Under the pieces are notes generated by a model. The model searched no databases. It was not told where the DNA came from and worked only from the letters and a program-made list of their open reading frames with translations. This document shows, piece by piece, positions 34,365 to 47,620 of a DNA stretch of 64,000 nt. The number at the start of each line of letters is the position of its first letter. The first letter of the stretch is position 1. This DNA comes from Cryptomeria japonica (Eukaryota > Streptophyta > Pinopsida > Cupressales > Cupressaceae). The stretch covers positions 472,372,573-472,436,572 of the forward strand of contig NC_081409.1 of the NCBI RefSeq assembly GCF_030272615.1. Reading direction: 5' to 3'. Made by a program: the position numbers and the translations under genes.

Positions 34365-37300
34365 GTAGATTACAATCATTTCTTTCTTTGTTTGTTTTTT
34401 CGAAGCTATGTAAAGTCTAAGTGGAGCATCGTCTTCTTCATCATTTCCCCCATCTTTGGATGTTCTACCCTCTTCTCATGCTCTTGATGTATGCCTAGTC
34501 CTATACAAAGGAGGAGGATGTTGAACCAAAGGGGGGTCCTTTGCAATAACAAAGAGTTGGGTTAAATTCAAAACATTTTTTTATTATTGTTACAAGTATT
34601 TCATTAATTTAAAGAACACAACCATTACACTCTTTACCTGATGGGGCCACATCATCTTCCACATCATTTTGCCTAGCCTCAACCTCGACATGCTGAACAC
34701 CCTCTAGATCCTTTGGAGTTGAAATAAAAAACATTACATTAATCAATACACCAATTGCAATTAAATTTGTTTAAAGGAATAACAGTGGTCCTCTTTACCT
34801 GATTGGGGAACATCACGGTCCTGATGTTGTCTACCCGGATCATGCTCCACTTGGTCACCACTGACTACATGCTCTAAAATATTAACAATAAAGGTTACAT
34901 TAATTACTACACTAATTTTCAATTTAAGATGTTTAATTGTATTAATAATTACATAAAAAAAATTGAATAGCAAATGAATACCTCCACTACTAGGATGCAC
35001 ATCCGGACCTTCATGTATAGGTTTCGTTCCACGATTATCATGTTGTATTCCAATGTCATGCGCAGTGTTATCATTGCTTGCTTATTTAAAAAAAATATAG
35101 TCACTTTATGTTGAAACTTAACATCAAATAGATTATTGGTTAAGTATTCAATTTGAAATAATTTTCATTTAGCTTATTTACCATTGTGACAGATGCATCA
35201 GAATCTCGTGTTTTCCCACTCAATTCTCGTAGCCCTTTAGCCACGACTATATAGCCTTACTGGTAGCCAATTCTCTTGTCATCTTCTGTGGGCGCTCTAT
35301 TGAATTCAGAGCCCTGCATTTTTGCTTAGTATTGTGAATTTTGCTTGTATTGTTTGATTAAAAAAAAATTGTTTACAATTTATAAATATTTTGATGTGAT
35401 ACTTAATTTACTGATTCTTACAATTCATGCGGCAAGTTTCATATAACCACCAGAGCCGAGTTTGTGTTGCCCATGCTTTTCTTGTCTTGCCTTTGTTGCC
35501 TTTGACGTGTCACTCAATCTATGAAAAGTTTGAAATATGTTAGATTATATAAATATAATGAATAATTAGTACATATTCACATTCTTAATAGTATCACATA
35601 CCTTCTTTTGGCGTCTGGTGGTGTATTTCCTTTTTTCCTTTCAATTCTCTCCTTTGCATCTAAAATCAAGTCCTTCCACTCCCTCTCTAGAATCATGGGG
35701 GGATGCTCATACTATACGTTCTTCTCTAAATGTGTCTTGTATTGGTCCCTCACATACTTTAGATATGTGCCAGCTTTTTCCAAGAGCTTAGTCTTGTCGA
35801 ATGTGTCATTTCCAAACAACCCTACCATACGGTTTGTGAGTTCATCTTTTAACTTTTTTTCTTGGTCATTCCACCTTTAAAGCAAAAACAAACCTGTTAG
35901 ATTTAGAAAGAAACTGAAGCTACCTTTGATATAGTTCAAGAAATGGATAAAAGGAAAACTATTCTAGCAATGATATGAAATCAAAATAGTGGATAAGGGT
36001 TAGTTCATGTATGATGTTCTACCTTTTACGTATGGTGGGCCCAAATATCTGCAATGTAATGTCACTAAGATTTTTATAAAAAATATCTTTTCCTGCAAAA
36101 AAAACATGGGATCATTAGTCCAAAATGAGTGATCAGTAAGTAAATTACAATTAGACTATATATAATAATAATTTTAAAGTACCTGGAACCTTTTGTATCT
36201 TCAAGGGAATCAATTCTTCGTCGCTCACCACCAATGTGGCCTGCAACGTTCTCATACTAGCAATACAGGAAGATCCAGGAAATGATGGTATGTTATCACC
36301 AGTAGTCACCTCTGGTGCATCCTCATGTGCATCTCCTACCACAGTAAATGAATCCACTATGAAATGCCTCCAAGAAAGAACACTTCAAGGGTAATAAACA
36401 CATAATGAAAGAGAGAGAAAAATAGGGATCTACCACTAGTGGGTGGGTCAACATGAGCCAGTGCAACAGACGATGTCTGCATGCTACGTGTTCCCAACAT
36501 TACAGTCGGCAATACAGTTGGGGTCGATCTCGGACCCATGTCAGCACCTGAAGAGTAATACATTAAATATATAAAACATTAAAAAAGCAAGTTCACAAGT
36601 CCAAAGGAGTGGTTTTCATATATAGAACATGGTCATCACCTGAACTACCCACAATACCCTAATCATCGCCACCAGGATGATGAGCCCTTATAAATTTCTA
36701 TAAAAACAACACATACATATTTTAGTTAATGACATAAAAGAGAAAAAAATATAAACCATTATTGAACTTTTGTTATGATTAAAGCTTTCATTACTGCTTA
36801 CTTGCAAGTTTTCCACTGTCTGCAACAATAGTTGAACCCTCTCTATTATCTCATTAGTCTGAGGGCTTATGGTTGCCAAATCAACAATCTCTTGGATAAT
36901 TTTTCTAATATTCATTTGTACCAATTGTATGGGGTTTGCACTAAGTGTGATATCATCAGCACATAACACTGTCGAGCACCCCACATCCCTATGGAGGTGC
37001 TGAGGTACTACAGGTTCCTTTCCCTTATCCCGAACATCCGTCTCTGACAAGAATATAGTTAACACTATCAAAATTACTTCAAAACACTCAAGAAAAGATC
37101 ATAATGTAACTGTTTGCTTCTATCTAATTTGTACAATTACAATGAGGTTTACCTGCTTTGTAGAAGTGTCAGGACCTAAACCCCTATCTGTGCTATGTGG
37201 TGGATCCATGTGGCCCTGTGACAAAGAAAAAATATAAAAATGTTAGCAAAATGAAACCAATAGACTTAGCAAAAAAACTTAATAATACAATGGTTTATTG

Positions 37301-38357
37301 GATTCATTAATTGGAAGTTGTCTTAAATGGTATATATATAGTACGTACCACCCCCATGATAGTAACTTTGTTTGTATCTATACGATTCAAATTGTAATCG
37401 ATTAGCAGCTCTTCCCCTGCACTTATTGATTTTATCACACATACAAACACACAATTTCCCTCACGTGCCTCAAATGTACTATTTATAAAACCTACAATAT
37501 TCCCTGTTGCTTTTGGCCTTCCATCAATTTATACAGCCACTCGTTTACTTTGATCATTATCTTTTTGTTGTATATAATTGGTTGACAGTGCATACCTACG
37601 CATACTTTTTTTATATCGAACAATCTGCATCCAATCATTATAATTGTAACAAGGTCCAACAAATTCCATCAATTCAACAACTTTGTTGTAACAGACCTTT
37701 ATGCTGTCCATGGAAAATAGGCCCAAACCATGTAATGACGAAGGTGCTATGCGATACATCCTCTCATTAACACAAAAATCAGTGTTTATTGGAGGAAGTT
37801 CCTTGGGTACACATTGTTTCAGTAGATGTTTGTACCTCAAGGGCACCTCAATGTCGCCTTTGGTCTCATCATCATAAGAACATGACCCCCCTTGAGCAAG
37901 AAAAAATTTCATGTGTTTATTGAATTTTCTTCTAATCTTTTGACCTCTAGTTAATCTCCCTATTTGAGATCTACTACGTGTCTCACTTTCCTCTTCTATT
38001 CTTGCATTTCCCTCACTCGAGGAAGACACATTTGACAAATACCTATTTGGTGATAACTGTGCACCATCAAATGAGAGAGTTAGTTGGTAATGAGAGAGAT
38101 ATTTTGCAAATGAGGGTAATATTAATGAAGAAGTCATCCATAAAGTTGATGTTGAGATTAAAATTTGAGTAAGTCCAATTGGGGCCTCAAGTGTTGATAA
38201 CTGTATTAGATTTACTACTAATGTTGAGGTTTGAAAAACTGAGGAAGTTTGTTTTTCTTGTAATTTTTTAAAAATATATTATTTCTATAAGGTGTATTGA
38301 CTTATACCTGTCGATCCATGAGACTGTGCAGGATCCTTGTCAAAGGGGTTCAGGTTC
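34365..38357 (-). pseudogene. CACTA second gene: SET domain plus Transposase_24 (TNPA-like), multi-exon
   Basis: The main 5' exon (about 38056-37349) encodes a basic linker and a SET domain: HGLGLF (GxG motif), MEFVG, then after one in-frame TAA (near 37527) GNIVGFINST, where family members usually have FINHSC, and ISAGEELLIDYN with the terminal catalytic-type Tyr. It ends at a GTACGT donor. The next exon (37215-37153) starts after TTTGTCACAG and continues in phase. Further GT-AG exons follow: 37041-36802 (leucine-rich coiled coil), about 36690-36640, 36550-36430, 36357-36183, 36097-36023. The exon at 35876-35602 (EWKDLILDAKERIERKK) and the next at about 35518-35420 (LGSGGYMKLAA) are Transposase_24-like. 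SET proteins methylate lysines; Transposase_24/TNPA binds subterminal repeats. Few stops are seen (near 37527, 36660, 35690). The 5' end and exon phases near 38308-38357 are uncertain. Confidence 0.7.
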
Positions 38358-38814
38358 CTGCACCAACAATTAAGCATCATAAGCATTACATTTGTAATTT
38401 GATAAACAATAAATACTGCAGTATCATAAGCATCATAAGCATCACATATGTATCATCATATATGTAATTGAGCATCATAAGAATCACATATGTATCATCA
38501 TAAACATGTAATCCATCACATGTGTATCATAAATCACCATCCATCACATAGCTAATAAGTAGTCCACATTCCATAAATAAACACAATTCAAAAAATGTCA
38601 CATGTATCATCATAAGCATGTAATCCATCACATATGTATTTTAAATCACCATCTATCACATAGCTAGAGGTGCATCATGAATTACTTAAGTAATGGCATT
38701 AGAATTCAAAACATATGAATTATTTATGTAACCATATAAGTCAAATCAATTTCTATCAAGATATCAATATTAAATAGATAATATAATAATCGCATATCAT
38801 ACATTTCATTCATG

Positions 38815-38839
38815 TCATTGATCTTCTTCTTCATCCAAC

Positions 38840-38889
<50 letters not shown>

Positions 38890-41800
38890 GTCATCGTCGT
38901 CATCGTCGTCATCATCGTCATCATCATCATCATTGTGTTCATCATCGTCATCGTCATCATCATCACCATCACCATCACCATCACCATCACCATCACCATC
39001 ACCATCACCATCACCATCACCATCACCATCACCATCACCATCACCATCACCATCACCATCAGCAGCCTCAGCATCATCATCATCAGCTTCTTCTTCATGT
39101 ACATTTCTATCAGGAACATCATCGACTAACTGTCGATCTTGATCATCATCTATATCATCTTCTACTTCTTCGGTATCTTCTTCTTCCATCACATTATACA
39201 TTATCGGCCTTCCTCTTGGATCATGTCTAACAACAAATGACCAACCTGGTTTATGTGGAACCTCCAAGTAAAATACCTGCTCACATTGACTTGGAAGAAC
39301 ATAGGGCTCATCCCCAACTCATTCAAATGACCTTGTATTAACTATTGTAAATCCATTATCATGTTCGATAATAGTTCTATCAGGATCATTTTTATTCAGT
39401 CGTAGCCTATACCATTTGATGATGAACAAAACTAATTTGAAGGAATTAAAGTCACACTCAAGTATATCATCCAAAATGCCATAGTATCAATTTTGAGACT
39501 CTTGAGGATGTATGTCATTTCTAGATGAAATATTGGTCACCTCAAAGACTGCAGTTATCCCAGAATCACAAGTTTTCTTCGTGTCATCCAACTGTTTGAT
39601 GCAAAATTTATGACCATTGCAGCACATAGCCTTGTGGTGTTTGACCTGCAATATGTTTAACATATTAAAATTATTGCATCATGAGTTGATAAACATACGG
39701 GTGATTAATAAAATTATATGTACCTGTTGATCTCTTAAACCATATGCTAAATCAATTTCCCTTTGTGTAACATTGGAATCTCCATTACGATGAGCTTCTT
39801 TAACCAATGAAGTGACACCATCCCATGTTAATGTGCGACTAGAATGTTGACATCGTTCAATCGACACCATCATCCAATCAAGATTGTTTGCAATATACAA
39901 ATGTGGCACATCCCACTCCCGACCAACTGTACAAATAATTAATAGACCACTTACAACTGATTTATTTAGAAGATGAAGAATTAATTTACTACAATAACAT
40001 CTTATAATTACCTCTCACTTTCTTCAATCTACCTTCCCCATCAAGTGCTCCCCTTCGAATTTATTAATGGGGTTGGGATCCCAAATGCGATCTACGTGGA
40101 TTTTTGCTGCAAACTTAGGAAGATATTCAGTAATGTACACCATAGTTTGGTATACCATATATCCCTCCACCATAGAACCCTCAGGATATGCTCTTTGTCG
40201 AACCAAAGCCTTCAAAAATTTCAAGTGCCTCTCAACCATCCACATTGACCTAGTGTGTACAGGTCCACACAATTCGATCTCCTCAACTTGGTGTATGAGG
40301 TAGTGTTCTTGTGCATTGAAAAAAGTTGAAGGTAGACACTTTTGCATTTCACACATTAGATGAGGGATTTTTCTCTTCCAATATTTTATATCTTCCTTGT
40401 GGATTTCTTTAGATGAAAACCACCTAAAAGAGATTGAAGATGCAAAAATATATAAACGAGACTTTACAAAATAATATACAATATATTGCATAACAAGTAA
40501 AACAAATGGCAAATATAATATCTATACAACAAATTGAACAAACATCACTACTTACCTCATGTATTTTCCAAGATCATATATGACTTGCTTGATATTATTG
40601 TCGAAGTGGTCTGGGAGAGATAGAGGTAGAACGTACCGCAACAATTATAAAATGATCTTTTCATTGTTTTCTAATATAATACAATGAAAATTACATGTGC
40701 AGTATACAAATATATAGTATATACACAAGAATGCAAATTACGTTAATGAAGGTATGCCAATCATGCGTTTTCATCCCTGGCCCAAATTCACTCTTCTTTG
40801 ATATGAGATTGTTTATGTTCGCAGCAAATCCTATGGGAATCGAATTTTTTGTATGACTTCTTTTATAGAATTGCTTTGCTGCTCCGTTAATAACCAAGGA
40901 AGGGCACTTATATTAATCTGATCTCCATTGCTATTTGATTGAATGACATTTTTCATTGCATGATTGGATTTCACAATGTCACTACAAATTTTGACAATTT
41001 TTTCTTTGTCACGCCTTCCATCCAATATTTTCCATAATGTCTCTATTATATTCTTTCCAATATGCATTGTATCAAACAAATGCACAATTTGTAGCTGCTC
41101 GTAGTAACGCAACCTACTGAATTGTCTAGGATAACTTTTTAGTCCCTTTGGAAGGTGGTCATCCATGCCTTGACGACCTTCAATATCATCAATTACATCA
41201 CTAGTAAACAAAACACGATAGAAAAATTCAAATTCCAAACATAAACCATTAGATGGAATGACATTACATTGACGATTAATTCTATTATATTCCAACTTCC
41301 ATAAGTGAGGAGTCATTCTTCATGGCTTTGATGTAGTCTCTTCTTTCCCATTGAAAAGATGTTTTTTAGTATTCCGGTACTTATGATTTTTGTGAAGGAA
41401 GTGCCTATACTTATCAAACACCTGCTTTCCTAAATTTTTTGAATGACGGGATTTCATCTTTGGACCACAAACTGGACATGCAAATTTTCCCTTTGTTTGA
41501 AGACGTACAAGATAATGTATAATTCTATTAAATCTGTTAATTTTTATAATTATAATTATCATGCGCAACTTGAACACTATAACGTACCACAAAAATGTGT
41601 TAGCCCTGGGGCATCATGTATTGTCCATACAAGCATTGCATGGAATTGAAATTCTCTTTGTCCTATTGGTCTAGAGATGTCATACATGGTCACACCATTC
41701 CATAACTCCAACACCTCGTCGATAAGAGGCTCATTATATACATTCATATTTTTAACTTGATACTTGCCTAGTGTAATGAACAAAAACATTACATAATTAT

Positions 41801-43190
41801 TATGACCATTTTACTACAATATTTATAATTAAATGTAGATGACTATTAAATGATAAAATACCTAGATCAATCATTGCCAACATTATGTGCTCCCTCTTTA
41901 TTGACATCCATGGAGGAATATTATTGTTGATAATGAAAATAGGCCACACCGAGTAAACAGATCTCAACTCTCCAAATGGATTGACACCATCCGCTGCCAA
42001 TGAAAGCCTGAGATTATGAGGTTCTTCTTTAAAGTGTGGCCACTTTTCCTCTATGTCCATAAATGCTAAACCATCTATAGGAATTTGAATAATGTCATCT
42101 CGACTTCTATTGCGTGCATGGTAATCCATAAACTATGCCAAGCTAGTGCACCTAAATAATCGTTGCATATGTGGAATAATGGGAATATAACGAAGAACCT
42201 TGCGAGGCACCCTTTTTGTTATTTGATTTGTTCGATATCTACTGATATGACATTCAGGGTATTCTGTTCCAAATTCATGTTGTTTATGATATATAATATG
42301 ATCATTGGGACAAGCATCTATTGTTTGATACTCCATTCCAATATCTTTCATAATGGCAGATAATTCTCGGTATGAGTGAGGTAGAATATTTGATGGTGGT
42401 AAGAAAAAATCACCTATCAATCTACAGCCAAAAAAAAAAGTTTGAGGTGTTAATATAAAGAATATTAATGGTACATGATTCACCATTTATTAACTGTAAT
42501 GACATGTATGACACACCTTAACATACGTGAGATTGTTATGTTGGATAAACCATTCAGAACCTTCAAGTTCACCAACAACAATACAACAGAGAGAAGAGTT
42601 GTTTGGGAGCCTTTGTAAAGGGGATCATATGCCTTCTCAAGAAGAGGTAAATCATGAACATCAAGGTCATCCTGATCATCATGATTAGTTGTGCCAGTAC
42701 TAAATGTGTCATGGATCAATGTCTTTGTACCATCATATTCAATTGTGTTTTCTGGTGCATGATCATCATCTTCCATGGGATCATTTTCTTCAGCTTTGAT
42801 ATTCACACCTCCGTGTTCCTCCACTTCGAAAACCATATTCTTCGGGTTGTGTTGGTCCATATCATGTGCCCTGGGGTGCTCGACCTATATAAAAATGATC
42901 AACATAAATAAACCATGATCATGATCTCATTATCAAGTGATTTCTTATGTATATAAATTGTTAAAATGATATAATGAACAACTTACCAGTGGATGATAAT
43001 CATGTTCGCCTTCAATGTGACCATGCTGCCTACACTGTTTCTTAGCTATTTTGATTAGAATTCTTATAGTCTTTAAGCCCTTACAAATTTTGCAGGGACA
43101 ATAACATTTCCCATCACCTTTTATTTTCAAGTTAGACCATAATCTAGCAATTGTCTCCTTATTTTGTTCTTCGCTGACATTATCTGACAT
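38815..43190 (-). pseudogene. CACTA TNP2-like transposase gene, multi-exon, lightly damaged
   Basis: Exon 1 (43190 to about 42987) encodes a Transposase-associated domain with Cys-rich CYCPCKIC and ends in a GT donor after HPL. Exon 2 (to about 42515) has YDPLYKGSQTTLLSVVLLLV. Transposase_21 follows through 42430-40690: CPNDHIIYHKQ, LSLAADGVNPFGE, ACPVCGPKM, HLFDTMHIGKN, GMKTHDWH. A DUF4218-like region is at 40512-40024 (HTRSMWMVERHLKFLKALV, YPEGSMVEGY) and a DUF4216-like region at 39660-39180 (YYGIL, KLVLFIIKWY, VGDEPYVLPSQCEQVFYL). Conserved GT-AG introns separate them. The C-terminus is a long Asp and Asp-Gly tail ending at 38815. I noticed three in-frame stops: TAG at 42130-42132, TGA near 39485, TGA near 39325. 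It would catalyse excision and insertion of the element. Confidence 0.85.
38838..39063. repeat. Trinucleotide/hexanucleotide microsatellite inside the transposase gene
   Basis: About 55 bp of (CAT)n, a mixed (TCATCG)-type stretch, then about 16 copies of CACCAT (38964-39060). Read on the minus strand in the transposase frame it encodes poly-Asp and (Asp-Gly)n. The other five frames give Ile/Thr, Met/Val and Ser/Pro repeats, which are artefacts. Confidence 0.92.
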
Positions 43191-45130
43191 GGTCTTTCTT
43201 CATAGGCAAAAAAATCAGGTTATGGAAACTTCAGTGCAAAAGCTTCACAAAAATTGCAAATCGAACCAAAACCATTTAACTCTTCTTTTTCATCTTAAAA
43301 CATTGAACTTAATAGAGAATGTATTTAATGTAGCTGATTGTGTGAATTTCTGAGCATTGTGTCTAGAAATTCTTACTAAAAGTTTGCTTGTTGCAGACTT
43401 TCTGAGAGACATTTTTGAGTATTCTAAGCCTTGGTTCTTGTATTTTCACTGGTGATAAGTTGGAAACTTTATGGTAGACCTGTAGCCAATCGATCTAATT
43501 TTGACAAGTTATACACCAAGCAAACAGGCATCTAGAACTAGCATTGTTTGCAGGTCACCCCTACCCTATGCCATGGGTATATGACTACCCAGAACTCCAG
43601 TTTAAGCATCAATCCTGGAAATGATCGGTATATGACTACCTAGAACTCCAGTTTAAGCATTAAGTTACATCATTATTGACATTACTTTGGGATGCTATGT
43701 ATGAGATTGGAACCTTTTGTAAGGTGTGATCAATGTGCTATCATAAATGCAAAGCCAAAACCATTTTGATGAGATCATGATCAAACTAATACTATTTTGC
43801 CTTGTTAATTTTGCACCCACAAAAATGATAGAACCAGATATAATATGCCATCAATGCCCATATACCGACAATGCTCAAGATGAGCCACTTAGAGGTAGAG
43901 TTTAACCACTATCCATATAGGTAGATTATCTCTAACCTCATTTTCCCTATAGGTAACTGATTAGGTTCATTTTAGAGTCTTATTTCCAAATATGTACCTC
44001 TATGTTAGATTTTTGCTTTATTATTTGCCTGTTTATGCTTAATCTTGTCAATTTTGCATAATTTTACTTAGTTCTTGCATCTTCAATGAAATTATATCTA
44101 ATCATATCCAATCACATCAAAATGGAACAATTAATCATATTGCTGGTCTCTCCTAGAGGAATTAAATTGAACCAAATTGACTATTCCCCAATAAAATGTT
44201 TTGAAATGGTGAATGTATAAGTTTGTAGTTTACTTTCCTAGACTAGGACCCCATTTCGTCAACATTTCACTATGAAAGCATAAATATTTTTTCTTGAAGA
44301 GAACATCTTACAGATTATGCTTCAATGTATAACACATTTTCATAATCAATCATTCGACTTCACATGGATAAAAGAATTCACATATTCTAAATCATGATCT
44401 GATGATGTGAACAACTCATATGCAACTATATGGCATGCAAAGAATTTATTTTAACATACACTTATTCATCCATATTGCAGAGATAACAATACAAGGCTCA
44501 CATATTGGTCTAAGAGGATGCCATGGTCTCACAAAGTAACCAAGAACCATATGAAATGATGGTCTTGAATCCACACACAACTAGGGAGGATCCATACGAT
44601 TATGTATGACTTCCCCCTTGTTTGTTTAATGGGATTAGCCTCCAAGACATAGCTGTCAATAATCACTAAGAATGTACAAGTGGATCGTAGCTACCCATAC
44701 AACAAACACTTACCCCTATCCTCAAATTTTCCCAATGTTTGATTCCTTATATACACTCATCCAAGGTTATCTATGTTGATCTTGGTGAGGAATCACATCA
44801 CAACAAAGAAGGCAACATTTAAAAATAGCAAGAGTTTCACTAAACTACCAAAGATCATAAATATTGAAAGAAAGAAAAAATAGTACCAATAATAAGTCAA
44901 ATAAATGTGTTCAATTCCAATAGCAAATCAAACATATCCACAATAACTACACAATAGAGAAAACTCACAATAGTGATTAAACTAATTCAAACAAGATAAA
45001 ATAAAATTGTTGGCCCATGCAACAAATATGAGAGATCATCAATAATTGAAGGAAACTTCACAATCCTTAAAAGTGCACATTACATAACTATACGACTAGA
45101 AATTGTGGCTAAATAGAGTGAAGATTCATC

Positions 45131-45430
45131 ATGACTCCAATAATAGTCCCTCATGTGTGCATTTGTGGGATGAACACAAAAACTCCCACATGGCATGGCC
45201 ATGAACCTAATGGAGAAGACATGCCTAGGCTACATGCCCAAAAAACATGACTATAATAATAGTCCCTCATGCATGCATTTGTGGCCTACACACTACAAAT
45301 CCTAACATATCATGGCAATAAACCTCATAGAGAAGACACACCTAGGGCCACATTGCACATAGCAATGTGCCTCACAAAGAAGACATGCATAGGGCACATG
45401 CCACATAGCAATGTGTCTTATGGAAAAATG
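45131..45430. repeat. 116-bp tandem repeat
   Basis: The words AATAGTCCCTCATG and GCATTTGTGG recur 116 bp apart (45145 and 45261). Shorter units of about 50 bp with AAGACATGC, GGGCACAT and CATAGCAATGTG continue to about 45430. Confidence 0.65.
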
Positions 45431-46529
45431 TGCATGCATGTCACACACCAAAGCTATATGTATACATCATGAGGCACATTCATATGTTATCAAACACAAC
45501 CTATTGTATCTAACATGAGTTCCTCTCTACATGTGTGCAAATCTTCCAACACTAATCGCCACTAAGAAGGAATAATATAAAATGCATCTTCAAATATTTG
45601 TGTGTGTGTGTGGAATTGTGTCTTTGAACCAAAATGACTACCATCAACAACATGTAACCATCACCTACACTATATCAAAACATAAGTATGGTGTGACATC
45701 ATATCTATTTGCATAATGTCAAAACACATGCAAACATGAAAATCATCATAGCATGACAAAAATCAATCTCCACATGTTGGAACAAAGATATAAATAAGAT
45801 AATAGGGTAAGAGGAAACCCGTACCAAGAACCACATACCAACTATCAACAATGCCATCAAGATAAATGTAGGATAGGATACCACTATGAGCCATCCAATG
45901 GTCCATTCTATGAGGAGAACTAGGGGATACTATCTTTGAAAGGTGTGGTCAATAGAGATAATCCCTACTAATGCCACAATATGTCACCATAGCTTCTTGA
46001 GTTTTCCATTCTTCTACTTAACACCACATTTATTGAGTTCCTCAACAACGAGGTTGGTTCTCAATAGGATGGACAAACATGTAAACACACAAGCATGGTT
46101 TCATCATACTTGTACAACAATACAAATTTATTTTTCTAGTTAATTACTTAGTGTAAAAATAACTCCATTACATAACATAGGGCAATAATCACCATAAGTT
46201 TTCAAATAAACTACCCAAACATCAATTAAAGTTACCCTTTCTAAGGTACAAACATAATTTATTTATAACTTCAAAATTAAAATAATCACAATACATCCAA
46301 ATAAGTTCAATAGTGCATGGAAATAGACAACATGATCCATAATTAAGCCCATAAATTACCCTAATTGGATATGCTAATAAAATGGTGTCTCAAATAATAG
46401 AGATTATGTTGGACCTATAATAGAGATCTGGACTTTGTTTCATCATACACAAGCATGGTTTCATCATACTTGTATCCAAATACACCATCCATAGATAGGT
46501 ACTCTGTACCACAATCTCATGGGTACCTT

Positions 46530-47045
46530 TTTAGCTGAATTTACCCTATATTTAGGTGAATCTACCCTTGTATCATTCCTTGATCTAGTATGTCATTCCA
46601 CCAATCAATAATTTTTCCATATTCTTGGGAGAATACACTATCCCTTAGGTGAATATTCCATATCCTTAAATGAATCCTCCTTGTCATCATCCTAAGTCCT
46701 CTTTTTGTTAAGTCTTATCCCTTCATCTTTAGGAAAATCCACCTATCCTTATGTGAATCTACTTTCTCTTAGGTGAATCTATTTCACATAAATCATTTAT
46801 CTTATCCATCTTTCTTACGCAAATGGTGAATTTTTCCTATCCTTAGATGACTACACTCCCATTTAGGTGAATCTATCTAGTTTTAGTCTCCTTCCATTAT
46901 TTTGGGCAAATTTGTATCCTCTAGTTTAAATGAATCTACTTATTCTTAGGAAAATCAACCCTATCATTCTAAGGAAAATTCACCTTGTCATCATCCTTAA
47001 TCATCTACCTTTCAAGTGTATAGTCCATCCATCCTTGGGAGAATC
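46530..47045. repeat. Clustered TTAGGTGAATCTACC short repeats
   Basis: Roughly 15 degenerate copies of a word like CTTAGGTGAATCTACCTATC lie 20-50 bp apart. They are 0.6-1.1 kb from the right end of the CACTA element, somewhat far in for classical subterminal repeats. Confidence 0.65.
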
Positions 47046-47522
47046 TAACATATTATTGAGTTCAAATCCTCATGAAATATAGTCATGTTTATCTCAATGC
47101 AACGTTTGCCAGCATCCTCCCTGCGTGTACCAAAAAAGGAGCTTTGGAACTAGGTATGGACATCCATCAAAGCATAATCGAAGGGGGTTTTTTGTCAGAA
47201 ATTAGTTGCAAATGCTCCAATATAAAAAAATGCAAAATGGGGTAGCATACACACGACATGTGAACTGTATGACGGAATACCTCAAAGAGATGTCATTTCA
47301 TGGAATTTTAAGATCGCAGGATATGCACAAAATGGATTAATTCACAAAAAAAAACCAGTTGTCCTTCATTGAAAAACAAAGAGTTCCTTTGATTGCAAAA
47401 AAAACCTTACCTTGCTTGTGCAGAGATCGCTCCGATGGGGGGGGCAGGGAGGCGAGATGATTGCCGCTTGCTTTGATCAGTTTGCTTTCAAAATGAAAAT
47501 GCGTTGTGTTTTTTTTTTTAAT

Positions 47523-47566
47523 AAAATGCCTGAGGTCGTCGAAATTCCGACGAACACGGCATTTTT
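47523..47566. other. Nested palindrome near CACTA right end
   Basis: TCGTCGAAATTCCGACGA (47536-47553) is an 18-bp near-perfect palindrome enclosed by AAAATGCC (47523-47530) and GGCATTTT (47558-47565), giving a stem of more than 40 bases. Its centre is the AATTCCGA word of the left subterminal region. An A-run follows at 47563-47583. Confidence 0.75.
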
Positions 47567-47620
47567 AAAAAAAAAAAAAAAAATTTCACACAATGCTCCT
47601 TGTTCGTCGAAAAACTCTGT

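Larger units (their letters stand above)
43191..47520. other. CACTA non-coding DNA upstream of the transposase gene
   Basis: No gene seen in 4.3 kb. It holds a 57-bp near-duplication at 43565-43660 (GGTATATGACTACC and CAGTTTAAGCAT words), two copies of a 116-bp repeat at 45131-45362, and a region of short TTAGGTGAATCTACC repeats at 46530-47045. The transposase promoter should lie just above 43190, but I cannot define it. Confidence 0.5.

Noticed and set aside
38724-39129. Long ORFs of Met-Val, Ile-Thr and Ser-Pro repeats on both strands
   Set aside because: They are other-frame readings of the CAT/CACCAT microsatellite. Only the minus-strand Asp/Asp-Gly frame continues an identifiable protein.
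47563-47583. A-run near 47570 as the tail of a SINE or LINE
   Set aside because: It lies inside the CACTA terminal region, and the flanking ATA duplication and inverted repeats account for the boundary. No pol III boxes were seen.
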